Assembly (NCBI RefSeq): GCF_009389715.1
Contig: NC_052401.1
Span: forward strand, 856,843 to 920,842
Reading direction: 5' to 3'
Source: Phoenix dactylifera
Taxonomy: Eukaryota; Streptophyta; Magnoliopsida; Arecales; Arecaceae
Length of the DNA: 64,000 nt
Positions within the stretch are counted from its first letter, which is position 1. Every line of letters starts with the position of its first letter. The translations under genes were made by a program, and so were the position numbers. This document shows positions 23,641-35,426 of the stretch, piece by piece. The notes below the pieces were generated by a model. The model ran no database searches, had not been told where the DNA came from, and was given only the letters and a program-made list of their open reading frames with translations.

Positions 23641-24937
23641 CTAGAAAACATCTTACAGCTCAGCAGCATGTCTTTAGTTCTTTACATGCTTTCCCTAGCT
23701 TTCTCTGTTTATTTACATTTGTTGGTAGGGGACCTTTTGTAAGTTAGCTATTTCATGTTCAATTAGTGCTTCTTTGTACATAATTTATTTTATGTTCATT
23801 ATGAATATTTCATCCATGATGCTCCTATCTTATTAGCATACTTTTAATTTACATGCATGGATGCAGTTAAAAAGTTCAGATTCTAAACATTTGACACATC
23901 ATGCATGATCGAAATCGAGCTACATTTTTTGCACTAACCTGGAGCATAAGTGCAATGTAGGCATGTAGGGATTGTGGCCAGAGGTAAACATTTAGAATTT
24001 GGAAAGAATGAAGAAAATTCATCAAAAGTCTGGAAGAATTTGGATAATTTGGTCTAGTAATCATAGTATGCAAACAACAGATGTACTTGTATATTTGTTC
24101 ATATAAAAAAATCATGAAAAAGGCAGCAACCAAAAACCATCAATAACAACCATGGTTAGCATTATTATTATGTAAGCTATCAGCTTTCCTAATATGATTA
24201 GTGAATAATTGGTGAAATACAGCACCAAATTAAAGAATCATCGAACAATCATTTCATTAACTGGGAAAAAAAGAATAATTAAACAATCATTCAGTAATTA
24301 GGATATTGCTCAGAGTTATATTATAGAATTGTCAACAAATATTGCTCCGCTTTCCAGCATTATAATTGATCAGAGTTATATTTTGCTGCAACTAGACCTA
24401 TTAGTGTCAATGTGCCTCTTAGTATTCCAAATAGCCATATTCTCTCAGGTTGTGCGCAATTTGTTTTCTTTATTTCATTTTTCTTTTTATATTTAGTGGC
24501 ATAAAGTTAGTCATCAGCTAGAAGAAGTATACTTTTATATTACTCAAACCAGGATGCCAATTTCTAATGAATGGAAAGCCCCAGGTTGGCTGGCTCTGAT
24601 AATACAAGAATAGATGAGAGGGATCTAACTGAATGGTAATTTGATGGTTGACCTATAAACAATTATTAAAGCGTTTGTCATACTATAGCAAACTTTTGCA
24701 TACTTGATTTCTGCTGAACTGCATTCTGTGGAGCGAATTTGAATGCAGTGTATCGTAAAGCTTGTCATAAGCATGCTCCTCAAAATCCTTTCCACCATGT
24801 ACTTGATCTTATGATGTTTGTGATTGGAAAATAATGTATTCATTTTGGAGATTCTCTTTAAAAAGCCACAACAAATCCACCAGGCAAATATTGGAAACTT
24901 GGACATGATTTTTCTTTTCCTCAAATGCTGCAAAACT
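23641..24937. other. 3' flank of the STOP1-like gene, no gene seen
   Basis: AT-rich; likely includes the STOP1-like 3' UTR (to about 23,830). No open frame with recognisable content. Confidence 0.5.
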
Positions 24938-25283
24938 TTTTTTTGATGTAAAGAGGAGGCAGAAAGGAGCCACTCGGCTTTTATTGAAGATTAATCATAT
25001 TTACGACAGAGATAAATGGTAGAAATGAGTTACATTGTCAAGAGAGGAAAGGAACAAATGCGAGAAAAAGAATCAAAATGGTTCCAAACCAAGTGTCTGA
25101 TAATTAATGGAGGAAAGAACCTCATCCATACCAATATGCAGGAGCATTTATTGATTGAAAGTTTCAAGCAATTTCACAAAGATTTTAAAGACAAAACATC
25201 AGAATCTAAAATGGCCACAAGCTCCAAATTTCAAAGAAGCTTGAGAAAGTCTTTGACACCAGGAATAATCGATTTTCCACCAC
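24938..25283 (-). mobile_element. Likely non-LTR element 3' end, interrupted by the copia insertion
   Basis: On the minus strand the sequence runs to AATAAAAGCCGAGTGGCTCC, then a run of A at 24938-24945, which looks like a polyadenylated retroelement tail. A similar tail, AATAAAAACCGGGTGGCATC, occurs on the plus strand near 47550. The unit probably continues on the far side of the copia element (30872 onward). No coding motif was recognised. Confidence 0.35.
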
Positions 25284-25288
25284 CATTT
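25284..25288. repeat. Target-site duplication CATTT (left)
   Basis: Matches CATTT at 30867-30871, directly outside the other LTR. A 5-bp duplication is usual for copia integrase. Confidence 0.93.
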
Positions 25289-26053
25289 TGTTGGGTTATC
25301 CCTCCTATGTTGGAGGAGACTTAGCCCAATAAATGTGGGCTAAATTAATTAGTTTTAGCCTATTTGGTTGGACTATTTTTGGCCCAAAACGTGAGGCCCA
25401 TTAGGGCAACCTTTTATGTTGAGAATGCAGGGTATGTGAGCCGTCTTCCACGAATTAAAAATAGAGGGAGGCAGGGGAGAAGATGCAGAATTGATATTCA
25501 GCGCGCAGTCTTGATCAAATGACGATCGGGAGGTGATCCGTGGTCCGATCGAGCTGAAATTTGGACAGCAGGTTCGCAACACATGGTTCTTCAATCTGTA
25601 CGGTGTGATAGCCATTTGCAGTCTTCTATCACAGTCAGATTTTTCAGAAACATGGCTGCTGTTTATGTGAGATCTTCTCAATCTTTCTCTCTTATAATTG
25701 ATGTTTGCCAAGAATATTGTTCTTGAGATTATGTGGTGATATATGCCTCTAGTTTTGGCTAGAGAGAATAGATTGTATACCCATTATTTGTTGATAGTGG
25801 AAGTTTTTGGGTGGACTACGGTCCCGTGGTTTTTACTCTCCACATTGGGGAAGTTTTCCACGTAAAAATTTGGTGTTCCTTTTGTGTTTTATTTTTCTGA
25901 TCAGCTAAGTATTTGTGAATGCCTTGATATATATATATATTAGGTGGATTGGCTCTAGTTGTTTGTTTTCTAACAGGTTTACACAAGGTGGGAGAGTTGT
26001 TGATTCCGTTGTGCTTTAATTATCTTGTTTGTTGTTACCTCCGAATCCCAACA
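25289..26053 (+). repeat. 5' LTR of the copia element
   Basis: 765 bp, beginning TGTTGGGTTATCCCTCC and ending CCCAACA. Nearly identical to the LTR at 30104-30866. It includes a short AT dinucleotide run that differs in length between the two LTRs. Confidence 0.97.
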
Positions 26054-26055
26054 AG

Positions 26056-26067
26056 TGGTATCAGAGC
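26056..26067 (+). promoter_or_regulatory. Primer-binding site of the copia element
   Basis: TGGTATCAGAGC, complementary to the 3' end of initiator methionine tRNA, two bases after the 5' LTR. Confidence 0.9.
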
Positions 26068-26100
26068 GAGGTTGTTGAATTGTTTTATCTTGTGTCAACA

Positions 26101-29100
26101 ATGGAAACAAATACTGCTAGAATGATTAATCTGAATGGTACTAATTATCATACATGGAAAGAAAAGATGGAAGATCTTCTCTATGTGAAAGGTTATCATC
26201 AACCGGTATTTTCTACTATGAAACCTGATGATAAAACTGACGAGAAGTGGAAATTGCTCCATCGACAAGTGTGTGGATATATCAGGCAATGGGTAGATGA
26301 CAATGTTTTGAATCATATTAGTGGAGAGACACATGCACGCAGTTTATGGACCAAGCTTGAACAATTGTATGCCCGGAAAACTGGAAATAATAAATTGTTC
26401 CTCATAAAGCAGATGATGTCTTTGAGGTATCAGGATGGAACTCCTATGACAGATCATTTGAATACATTCCAAGGGATCATTAATCAATTGGCCACAATGG
26501 GTATCAATTTTGATGATGAGGTACAGGGATTATGGCTTCTAGGCACTCTGCCGAACTCGTAGGAGACAGTGAAAACAACTTTATCTAACTCAGCCCCGAA
26601 TGGTGTTATCTCAATGGATTTAGCTAAGAGTAGTATTCTGAATGAAGAGATGAGACGAAAATCACAGGGTTCCTCTTCACAGTCAGATGTCTTAGTTACT
26701 GAGACGAGGGGGAGAAGTAAAAGCAGAGATTCGAAGTACAGAGGCAAGACCAGAAGTAAGTCCAATAAATTCGCTAATGTTGAGTGTTATCATTGTGGTG
26801 GAAAGGGGCATATCAAGAAGTATTGTCGGAAGCTGAAGAGGGAAAACAAGCAAAACAAAGATACAGATAAGAAGAAAGATGATAATGATAAAGATCAGGT
26901 TTCCATTATTGAAAACTTTCTTATTGCTTGTGATGTTGATGTTGTTAATCTTGCATGTCATGAGATGAGCTGGGTAGTTGACAGTGGTGCTTCTATTCAT
27001 GCTACATCGCGGAGGGATCTTTTTTCAACCTATATAGCTGGTGATTTTGGGGTTGTAAAAATGGGAGATAGTGGCATAGCCAAAGTTGTCGGTGTAGGCG
27101 ATGTTTGTTTAGAAATCAACAATGGCACAAAGTTGGTTCTTAAAAATGTGAAACATATTTCCGACATCCGTTACAACCTACTTTCTGTGGGTAGACTTGA
27201 TGATGAAGGATTCTGCAATACTTTCTCTGATGGTAGATGGAAGCTCACTGAAGGAGCTTTGGTTGTGGCTACAGGTAAAAAGCACTCAACTTTATACTTG
27301 TTACAGACAGGGCTCTCCAGAACCACTATCAATGCAGTGGAGAATGAAGATACAGTTGAGTTATGGCACAAGAGACTGTGTCACATGAGTGAGAAAGGCT
27401 TATCGATGTTGGCTAAGAAAGGACTACTACATGGAGTGAAGAGTACTCATCTAAGAAATTGTGCTCACTGTTTAGCAGGTAAGCAGAACAAAGTTTCCTT
27501 CAAAGCATCCCCTCCTTCCAGAAAACCAAATGCACTTGATCTGGTGCATTCAGATGTTTGTGGTCCAATGAAGACAATGACACTTGGTGGTGCTCGTTAT
27601 TTTGTGACATTCATTGATGATCAATCAAGAAAGATATGGGTTTACACCTTAAAGACAAAGGATCATGTATTGGATGTTTTCAAACAGTTTCAGGCCTCAG
27701 TTGAGAGAGAAACAGGGAGAAAGCTGAAATGTATCCGAACAGATAATGGAGGAGAATACTCAGGTCCATTTGATGATTATTGTCGAGAACAGGGTATTCG
27801 GCATCAGAAAACACCTCCGAAGACACCTCAATTGAATGGTTTGGCAGAAAGAATGAATAGGACATTGGTGGAGAGAGTCAGATGTTTGCTTTCACAAGCA
27901 GGGTTGCCAAGATCTTTTTGGGGTGAGGCTTTGAGTACAGTTGTACATGTATTGAATCTCACACCTTGTGTTCCCTTGCAGTTTGATGTGCCAAACAGAG
28001 TCTGGACAGGTAAAGATGTTTCTTATGATCATCTTCATGTCTTTGGATGCAAGGCATTTGTGCATATTTCCAAAGATGAAAGGTCCAAACTTGATGCCAA
28101 AACTAGACAGTGCATATTTTTAGGGTATGGTCAGGATAATTTTGGGTACAAGTTTTATGATCCAGTCAGCAAAAAGCTTATTAGAAGCCGTGATGTCGTG
28201 TTCATGGAAGATCAAACTATACAGGACATTGAGAAAGCAGATAAGACAGAGCCACAGTATAGTGATGACATGATAGACTTGGATCCAGTTCCTATAGCAC
28301 CAACACCAGTGCCAGAAAATGCTGATGAGTTGCAGAATGACCAGCCAGATGCAGTTGATGTGAATGAAAATGCTCCCATACAGGCTGAAGCAAATAATGA
28401 TGCTGATAATCAGTTGCAAGAACCAGATGTTCCAGCTCAACTAATTAGGAGGTCTAATAGAAATAGACAACCTTCCACACGGTATTCAACTAATGAATAT
28501 GTGCTACTTACTGACGGGGGAGAACCCGAAAATTATGAAGAAGCGATGGAAGATGAACACAAGAAAGAATGGATTGAGGCCATGAAGGATGAAATGAAGT
28601 CACTATATGAAAATCACACCTTTGAGTTAGTAAAGTTGCCTAAAGGCAAAAGAGCTTTGAAGAATAGGTGGGTGTACAGAGTGAAGCAAGAAGAACACTC
28701 ATCATGTCCACGGTATAAAGCTAGATTGGTTGTCAAGGGATTCAGCCAAAGAAAAGGTGTTGATTTTAATAAAATATTTGCTCCAGTTGTGAAGATGTCA
28801 TCTATTCGAGTTATTCTCGGTTTAGCAGCTAGTCTTGATCTAGAGATTGAGCAGATGGATGTCAAGACTGCTTTCCTTCACGGTGACTTAGAGGAAGAAA
28901 TTTATATGGAGCAGCCAGAAGGTTTTGAGGAAAAGGAAAAAGAGGATTATGTATGCAGATTAAAGAAAAGTCTTTATGGCTTGAAGCAGGCACCGAGACA
29001 ATGGTACAAGAAATTTGAGTCAGTTATGGGGGAGCATGGTTACAAGAAGACAATTTCTGACCATTGTGTTTTTGTGCAGAAATTTGATGATGATGATTTT

Positions 29101-30087
29101 ATTATTTTGTTACTTTATGTTGATGACATGTTGATTGTTGGCAAGAATGCTTCTCGGATTGATAGGTTGAAGAAGCAATTAAATAAGTCTTTTGCTATGA
29201 AAGACTTAGGGTCAGCAAAACAGATCCTTGGCATAAGGATTAATCGAGACAGAGATGCTAAGAAGTTGTACATGTCACAAGAAAAGTACATTGAGAAAGT
29301 GCTTCAGAAGTTTAATATGGACAAAGCTAAAGTGGTTAGTACTCCTCTTGCTACTCACTTTAAATTGAGCACTAAACAGTGTCCTTCTACAGATGAAGAA
29401 AAGAAAGACATGCAGAAAGTTCCATATTCTTCAGCGGTAGGAAGTTTGATGTATGCAATGGTGTGTACAAGACCAGACATGGCTCATGCAGTTGGCACAG
29501 TTAGTCGTTTTCTTTCAAATCCAAGAAGAGAGCATTGGAATGCAGTGAAGTGGATTATGAGATATCTTCGAGGTACGTCCAGTTTGAAACTTAGCTTTGG
29601 ATGCGAGAAACCTATGCTAGTTGGTTACACAGATGCAGATATGGCTGGAGATGTTGATACTCGTAGATCTACTTCAGGTTATCTAATTACTTTTGCAGGA
29701 GGAGCCGTGGCATGGCAATCAAAGTTACAGAAGTGTGTTGCACTTTCTACCACTGAAGCAGAGTTCATTGCAGCAACAGAATCATGTAAAGAGTTGCTAT
29801 GGTTGAGAAAATATATTGAGGAGCTTGGTTTCAAGCAAGAGCACTATGTGTTATATTGTGATAATCAGAGTGCTATCCATCTTGGTAAAAACTCTACCTT
29901 TCATTCAAGATCGAAGCATATAGATGTGAGATACCATTGGATTCGAGATGTTCTGAGTTCTAAGCTGTTGGAACTTGAAAAAATTCATACAGATGACAAT
30001 GGTTCTGATATGTTGACGAAGTCTTTGCCAAGAGAAAAGCTAGAGGTATGTCGATTGATCTCCGGGATGGTGAATCCCTCTACATAG
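26101..30087 (+). other. Copia gag-pol coding region
   Basis: Parts in order: gag with its conserved N-terminal block ([18 protein letters not shown], from about 26.13 kb); CCHC zinc knuckle CYHCGGKGHIKKYC (about 26.78 kb); aspartic protease motif DSGAS (about 26.98 kb); integrase with its His-Cys zinc finger (about 27.37-27.48 kb) and the TDNGGEY block (about 27.74 kb); reverse transcriptase with YVDDM (about 29.12 kb); RNase H with YTDADMAGD and CDNQSA (29.6-29.9 kb). The protease-integrase-RT-RNase H order defines copia. About one break is present; it is treated here as a fossil. Confidence 0.93.
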
Positions 30088-30090
30088 TCG

Positions 30091-30101
30091 GGAGGGGGAG
30101 A
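30091..30101 (+). promoter_or_regulatory. Polypurine tract of the copia element
   Basis: GGAGGGGGAGA lies just before the 3' LTR, where plus-strand DNA synthesis is primed in LTR elements. Confidence 0.8.
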
Positions 30102-30103
30102 TT

Positions 30104-30866
30104 TGTTGGGTTATCCCTCCTATGTTGGAGGAGACTTAGCCCAACAAATGTGGGCTAAATTAATTAGTTTTAGCCTATTTGGTTGGACTATTTTTGGCCC
30201 AAAACGTGAGGCCCATTAGGGCAACCTTTTATGTTGAGAATGCAGGGTATGTGAGCCGTCTTCCACGAATTAAAAATAGAGGGAGGCAGGGGAGAAGATG
30301 CAGAATTGATATTCAGCGCGCAGTCTTGATCAAATGACGATCGGGAGGTGATCCGTGGTCCGATCGAGCTGAAATTTGGACAGCAGGTTCGCAACACGTG
30401 GTTCTTCAATCTGTACGGTGTGATAGCCATTTGCAGTCTTCTATCACAGTCAGATTTTTCAGAAACGTGGCTGCTGTTTATGTGAGATCTTCTCAATCTT
30501 TCTCTCTTATAATTGATGTTTGCCAAGAATATTGTTCTTGAGATTATGTGGTGATATATGCCTCTAGTTTTGGCTAGAGAGAACAGATTGTATACCCATT
30601 ATTTGTTGATAGTGGAAGTTTTTGGGTGGACTACGGTCCCGTGGTTTTTACTCTCCACATTGGGGAGGTTTTCCACGTAAAAATTTGGTGTTCTTTTTGT
30701 GTTTTATTTTTCTGATCAGCTAAGTATTTGTGAATGCCTTGATATATATATATTAGGTGGATTGGCTCTAGTTGTTTGTTTTCTAACAGGTTTACACAAG
30801 GTGGGAGAGTTGTTGATTCCGTTGTGCTTTAATTATCTTGTTTGTTGTTACCTCCCAATCCCAACA
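30104..30866 (+). repeat. 3' LTR of the copia element
   Basis: 763 bp, same ends as the 5' LTR; seven substitutions and one 2-bp length change separate the two. Confidence 0.97.
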
Positions 30867-30871
30867 CATTT
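30867..30871. repeat. Target-site duplication CATTT (right)
   Basis: Partner of 25284-25288. Confidence 0.93.
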
Positions 30872-32192
30872 TTCATACCACGTCTGGTACTTCTTCTGTA
30901 GCATAATATAATACAATCTGCTGGAAGGCATAAGATGACGAACAGATGCTGCAAGATTGATCTTATTCGTATGCATCTAATGCACGAGCACTCTGTAGCA
31001 AGTCATAGGGCTTCAATTCCATTAATCATATATTACAAGGTTACTGCTATTCACCATGCAGTAGTGGTTGCAACAAAATATAGATGCATCAGTGTCTCGT
31101 AGCTTTTGGGTGCCTATCTTTATCGTGAAAAATCCAATTACTAAAGGGGAGTGCTATTCACAGAGTGGATTGCAGTCTGAGTTAATTATTAGAGTGGCAT
31201 ATTTATCAGCAGTATGCTGAATTGGTCTCTCTGTGCAAATGAATATGTAGGAGAAGAGAATGAATGGCTATGGTTTGTATTGTCAATTGAACTCTGTCAA
31301 GAAGAAAAAAGAAAGAAGAAGACGAGTGGCTGCAAATCATAACTTTCTTTGTCAATCTAACCAGTATGCTTTAGCAAATACTAGTGTTGGTTACCTGCTT
31401 ACTTCAGAATCATATGATATCAATCTTGTGAATTTTAAAACGGGACGTAATTGAATTGACTGATGCGTCTACCAGGTCTTATGGCATTACACTACAGTTT
31501 ATAATGTATGCCAAGATCTGGGTGTCTAGATTCCTAACTTCTTAGAGCTGTTTTTCACTGACATAAAAACTTTTGTTCATTGAATATAGCAGTTGTTAAA
31601 ATTAAGCAATACAATCGATTAAATCTTCTGGCATGGTGTCTGTCCATTTTTTTTTAGCGAAGCATTCATAACTGGGTAAAGAATAGAATTAAAGATGTAG
31701 AATTTTATCTAACCAACCAAAATATATTTATTTTCTCTCAGTTGGGTGATTCCAAAAAGAAGCAATGATTGCTCCATTCTATACCATGGCACCAAACAGT
31801 AAAATCTACAGGTTAATTTACTGGATGGTGATCAAAATAAAGTTCTGACAGACATGTTCAGAGTTACAGAACAATGTCCCTTCCCTTGCAGTCAGAAAGA
31901 ACCTCAACGAAATGCAAAATTTGCAGAGGATTTAAATAACAATTGGTGGACCAGCAATACGACATCTGATGACAAAATGAGTACAGCATCCAGCCGCAAA
32001 CCAGAGACAAATTACATAAACTGTAGAGGAGATGAGATCGATATAAAGGAAGAAATTTGGTACATGATTACATAAAAACTAACACAAGAGATTAGATTTA
32101 TCAGCAATCTGTGTGCCATCTCAACGAGATTTGTTTGCAATGGTAGGCAATTCGTACAATCTAGAGGTTTGAACAAGAAAAGTTATGAATGT
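30872..32192. other. Non-coding flank between the copia element and the PS1-like gene
   Basis: The first few hundred bases may continue the retroelement interrupted by the copia insertion. The right part (from about 31,900) likely holds the 3' UTR of the PS1-like gene. No gene seen. Confidence 0.45.
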
Positions 32193-35100
32193 TTACTTGA
32201 CCGAGTTGGTCTGTCCATAATGAGAATTATGCAGCAATATAAGTTTCAATCCTTTGACAGCCTCAGCTGCCTTCACTGCCTTTCTCACGGTTGGGCGTTG
32301 GTGGTAATAGTTCTCCACTAGGCCTGTCTCGTCTGAGCAAGACCAAGTAGATCCTCTCGGGCTGCTGTCCACCCACAGAAATCTCTTTGAAAATGGGTTC
32401 ACAAGGCTCTCACGGAATTCCTTTGGCGACTCGCAAATCAGCCCCTGCAACCAAAACAATCCAAATTCAGTTTTTGTCACATCTCCTAATATTGATGCTC
32501 GAGAAGAACACTTTTGAAAAGTTCTAACCTCTGCCATGGCTTTAATTTTTAGTGTGACACTGTTAGATAAAAGGACAAACTGTCCATCTTTTATTTTCTT
32601 GAACAGGATTGCGCAATCAAGGATATGGTCTTCAGCTGTCGGAGAAACAATCTCCATCAAACTTCCCCATGCAGAGAAAGCAATGGAATTTGAGGCACCA
32701 GCACCGAAGTCGCTACTTCCATTGCCTAATTGTGATTGAGGAGAAGCGGGGGGAGTTGGTGCCACTGGCATAATCTCCATTGAGTTCTGGACATGAATCC
32801 ACCAACTTGTATGCACCATACAATCCTCTATCCACTGCAATACTGAAGAAGCCTTTGTGGACTTCCTGAAGAGGCTCTCACGCCGTTTCAGGCTGTCGAG
32901 TTCCCTTATAACTGAAAAATAAAGAAGAAAACATTTGCTCAAAAGAAAAGAAAAAAAAAGCTAAAGAAGAACACATGAGAATGTGCTAATTAAAGACATT
33001 AGGAGAAAGCAAGAAGATTAAATTTTAGTTACCAATCCTTGGAATGATGAGATGAGTCCCTTTTAGGCCCTCTAATAGCTGCAGAGACCTTCTTGATTCA
33101 TCATCCAGGAAACAACTCGTATCCACCACCATGTTCCATATCTTCTTCTCCTCTCTTTCCCTATCCATGGATTGGATCTGCAATGGAAACAAACTCAGTC
33201 CATACTAACAAAGCCAATATGAAAGTAGTTTCCAACAGAAGTCGAAATGAAGTATGAGGAACTAATTTTTCTCAGAACTTACAGAACAGATATTCATTTC
33301 ATCTCCAATTCCTTCAGTATGGTTGACGGAAGTGCAGTTACCATCACTGGGGGCCGTTTGGGCATCATTGACATAACTGCTTTTTGTCGAACTATAATTC
33401 TCGAACAGTAGCTGAAGTGGCATCCTATCAACCCCTTTCCTCATCATCTCTCTTCCAATTCTAGCACTGCTTTTGGAGGAAATTTCCTTTGCCTTCAGAG
33501 AGAATGAGCCTTGAGGTGTCAAGTTCTCTTTATCTGAAGGAAATGCTTCATCCTCTTCATCTTCAGTCTTTATGTGACGTCCAAAGCTGGGTTTTTCTGG
33601 CTTCATCTCTCGAGGAATTTCAGGTGTCCTATTTTCTTTGTCTGAATCAAACACACCTTCGACCACATTTGAAGCTGCAATGGTGTTGAAAGATGATCTC
33701 TGCAGCATTTTGTAGCTCCTTTCTTTTATCATCCGACCGGAAGAGATACTTGGTGTCAAATTCTCCTTATCTGAACCAAACATCTCTTCGTCCCTTTCGC
33801 TCTTCACCACATTCTCATAGGTGGGCTCATTCAGCTTCAGGTCCCTAAGAACTTCAGGTCTCCAATACTCCATATCTGAATGAAACACATCTTCTTCCAT
33901 ATTCAAATATGTAGTAACAAGCGTAGATGATTCCCGTAAATCTGGGCGCCTGCTCTTCAACTTTCGACTAATGGAACCCTTTGGGGTCATATTCTCCTTA
34001 TCCAGTCCAAAACTTTCTTCTTCTTCTGCTGCTGCTGCTGCTGCTTCTTTCTCCTCCTCTTTTCCACCCAAATTGTCAGGCAAATCCCTACGGATTGCTT
34101 CCTCTTTCTTGCTCCTTTCAGAAAGTGCTCCATTCTCTTTCTTGACTCCCACTTCCACCTCTGCATCAGAGCTCATGTTGCTAATATTTTCTCTACTCCT
34201 CCCGGTATGTATGCGAAGAAAGCTAACAGTTTTAGATTTGCTCCTCCTTGACAAGAGGCTTGATGCCCGCTTCTTGGATCCCATCGGGCTTGGATGCCCT
34301 CTTTCTGGGTACCCAATCTCTTGCTCCCTGGGAAATGAAGAACCCACAGATTCTTGCAGTGGAGCAACCGAAGAGAAGCTCGAGGAGTTCTCCTCCATCG
34401 ACCCTCTTCTTTCTGGTTTCTGTTCTTCTCCTTCGACTGGCAATGAAAATGGTACATCAGAAGGTGAAGGGTTCATGCAGTCTGGCATGGGAGGTGCTGA
34501 AGGGATCTCTGTATCCCATAGTTCATATGGATCAGTGATCAGCTGCCCAGGTTTATCCTCCTATGACCAAGAAAACAGAGAAAAAATCAAACGTAAATTG
34601 GGATCCCTGCCAAGAATCCAAGAATTAAATCCAAGAAGGTAACAAGATGGAAAAGGAAAAATAATCTTGTAGTCCTGAATTGTACCTGATGAGTTTCTTC
34701 CTTCTCTTCGAGCAGCGGAGACAAAGGGTTTTCCATTTCAAAAGCACGGCTCAGAGGAACCCATTGAAGCCTGTATTCCCTGGTTGAAGCACCAAGCCTC
34801 ACCGTGTCTCCCTCCACTAGTTCCATAGGCACATTTGGTGGGATCTTGGTCCCCGAGACCCAAGTCCCATGAACTGTACCAAGAACGGAACAGGGATTGA
34901 ATGAGCTTGAAACTCTTAAGAAATAAAACCAGAAGGAAACAAGAAAGATTGGGGATTTCGCAACAAAAAACCAAGTCCATACCAATAACGGAACAGGAAT
35001 TAAATGAGCATGAAACTCTAAGAAATAAAACCAAACGGAGACAAGAAGCATTGGGGATTTCACCACATACCCGAAGAACGATCGGTAACTGAGAGCTTCT

Positions 35101-35371
35101 GCATCAATGGAATTGCACGGGCCTCGAGGTGGAAACGGCTGATGCTCGGGTGGTCGAGCACGATGTGGCAGTCTGGATGTCGGCCAAAAATTATGGGCTC
35201 CCCTTCCTGGTTGGAGGCATCGCCGTTTTCACGAGATTTCAAGACCGAGGGGATTGGTTCGGGTGGCGGGCTGTTGAGGATGATATTCTTGAGGACGATG
35301 CCCTTCTTGAGAACAGAGAAGACAGGGATCTTGATCTCTTTCTCTTCTTGATTCTCCTTCTTATCAGCCAT
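32193..35371 (-). CDS. PS1: PS1-like protein: FHA domain plus PIN domain (meiotic spindle orientation)
   Basis: Six coding exons, right to left: 35371-35071, 34873-34686, 34560-33283, 33177-33033, 32911-32529, 32444-32193; 2547 bases, 848 residues. FHA domain at about residues 58-125 with FGRH (62-65), HPSISRFH (74-81) and VHGTWVSG (101-108), all key phosphothreonine-binding positions present. A long acidic linker follows. The C-terminal PIN-like domain starts near 600, with VVDTSCFLDDE (Asp608), IRELDSLKRR and EDHILDCAILFKK (Asp736). FHA plus C-terminal PIN is the architecture of PARALLEL SPINDLE 1, whose loss in Arabidopsis gives parallel meiosis II spindles and unreduced pollen. The protein is shorter than I recall for the Arabidopsis one. 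The linker has five spaced copies of a motif around S-D-K-E-N-x-T-P, one diverged. Splice phases all agree. Confidence 0.88.
33520..34010 (-). repeat. Coding repeat array in PS1-like protein: KEN/TP motifs
   Basis: Motif cores at residues 351 (LDKENMTP), 393 (diverged, SDMEYWRP), 428 (SDKENLTP), 471 (SDKENRTP) and 507 (SDKENLTP), spaced 35-43 residues. Each is preceded by an acidic stretch and F/V-F. All lie in the large third coding exon. A further KEN triplet is at residues 5-7. Confidence 0.85.
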
Positions 35372-35401
35372 GGCTGATGGGTTGGTCCGCTGCTGGGTTT
35401 C

Positions 35402-35426
35402 TTCACACACACACACACACACACAG
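35402..35426. repeat. (AC)n microsatellite in the PS1-like leader
   Basis: About 12 AC units directly upstream of the PS1-like start codon (on the minus strand a TG run), likely within the 5' UTR. Confidence 0.9.

Larger units (their letters stand above)
25289..30866 (+). mobile_element. Ty1/copia LTR retrotransposon (Tork/Tnt1 lineage), nearly whole
   Basis: A 5.6-kb element with two LTRs (765 and 763 bp), TG...CA-type ends, a tRNA-iMet-like primer site right after the 5' LTR, a purine tract just before the 3' LTR, and 5-bp CATTT target duplications at both edges. One long gag-pol region (26101-30087) holds all expected parts in copia order: gag, zinc knuckle, protease, integrase, reverse transcriptase, RNase H. 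The protein resembles tobacco Tnt1. The LTRs differ at seven positions plus one 2-bp length change, about 0.9 percent; at grass-type rates of 1.3e-8 per site per year that means roughly 0.3-0.4 million years, longer if this lineage mutates more slowly. About one break is visible in the coding region; otherwise it looks whole. Confidence 0.95.

Noticed and set aside
25373-25711. Minus-strand frame of 112 codons that also occurs at 30188-30526
   Set aside because: Both lie in the LTRs of the copia element and are the same sequence twice; there is no sign that the antisense frame is a gene.
33971-34642. Plus-strand frame of 223 codons opposite the PS1-like gene
   Set aside because: It is the antisense shadow of the large PS1-like exon; its Ser/Leu-rich content mirrors the Glu/Lys-rich sense strand.
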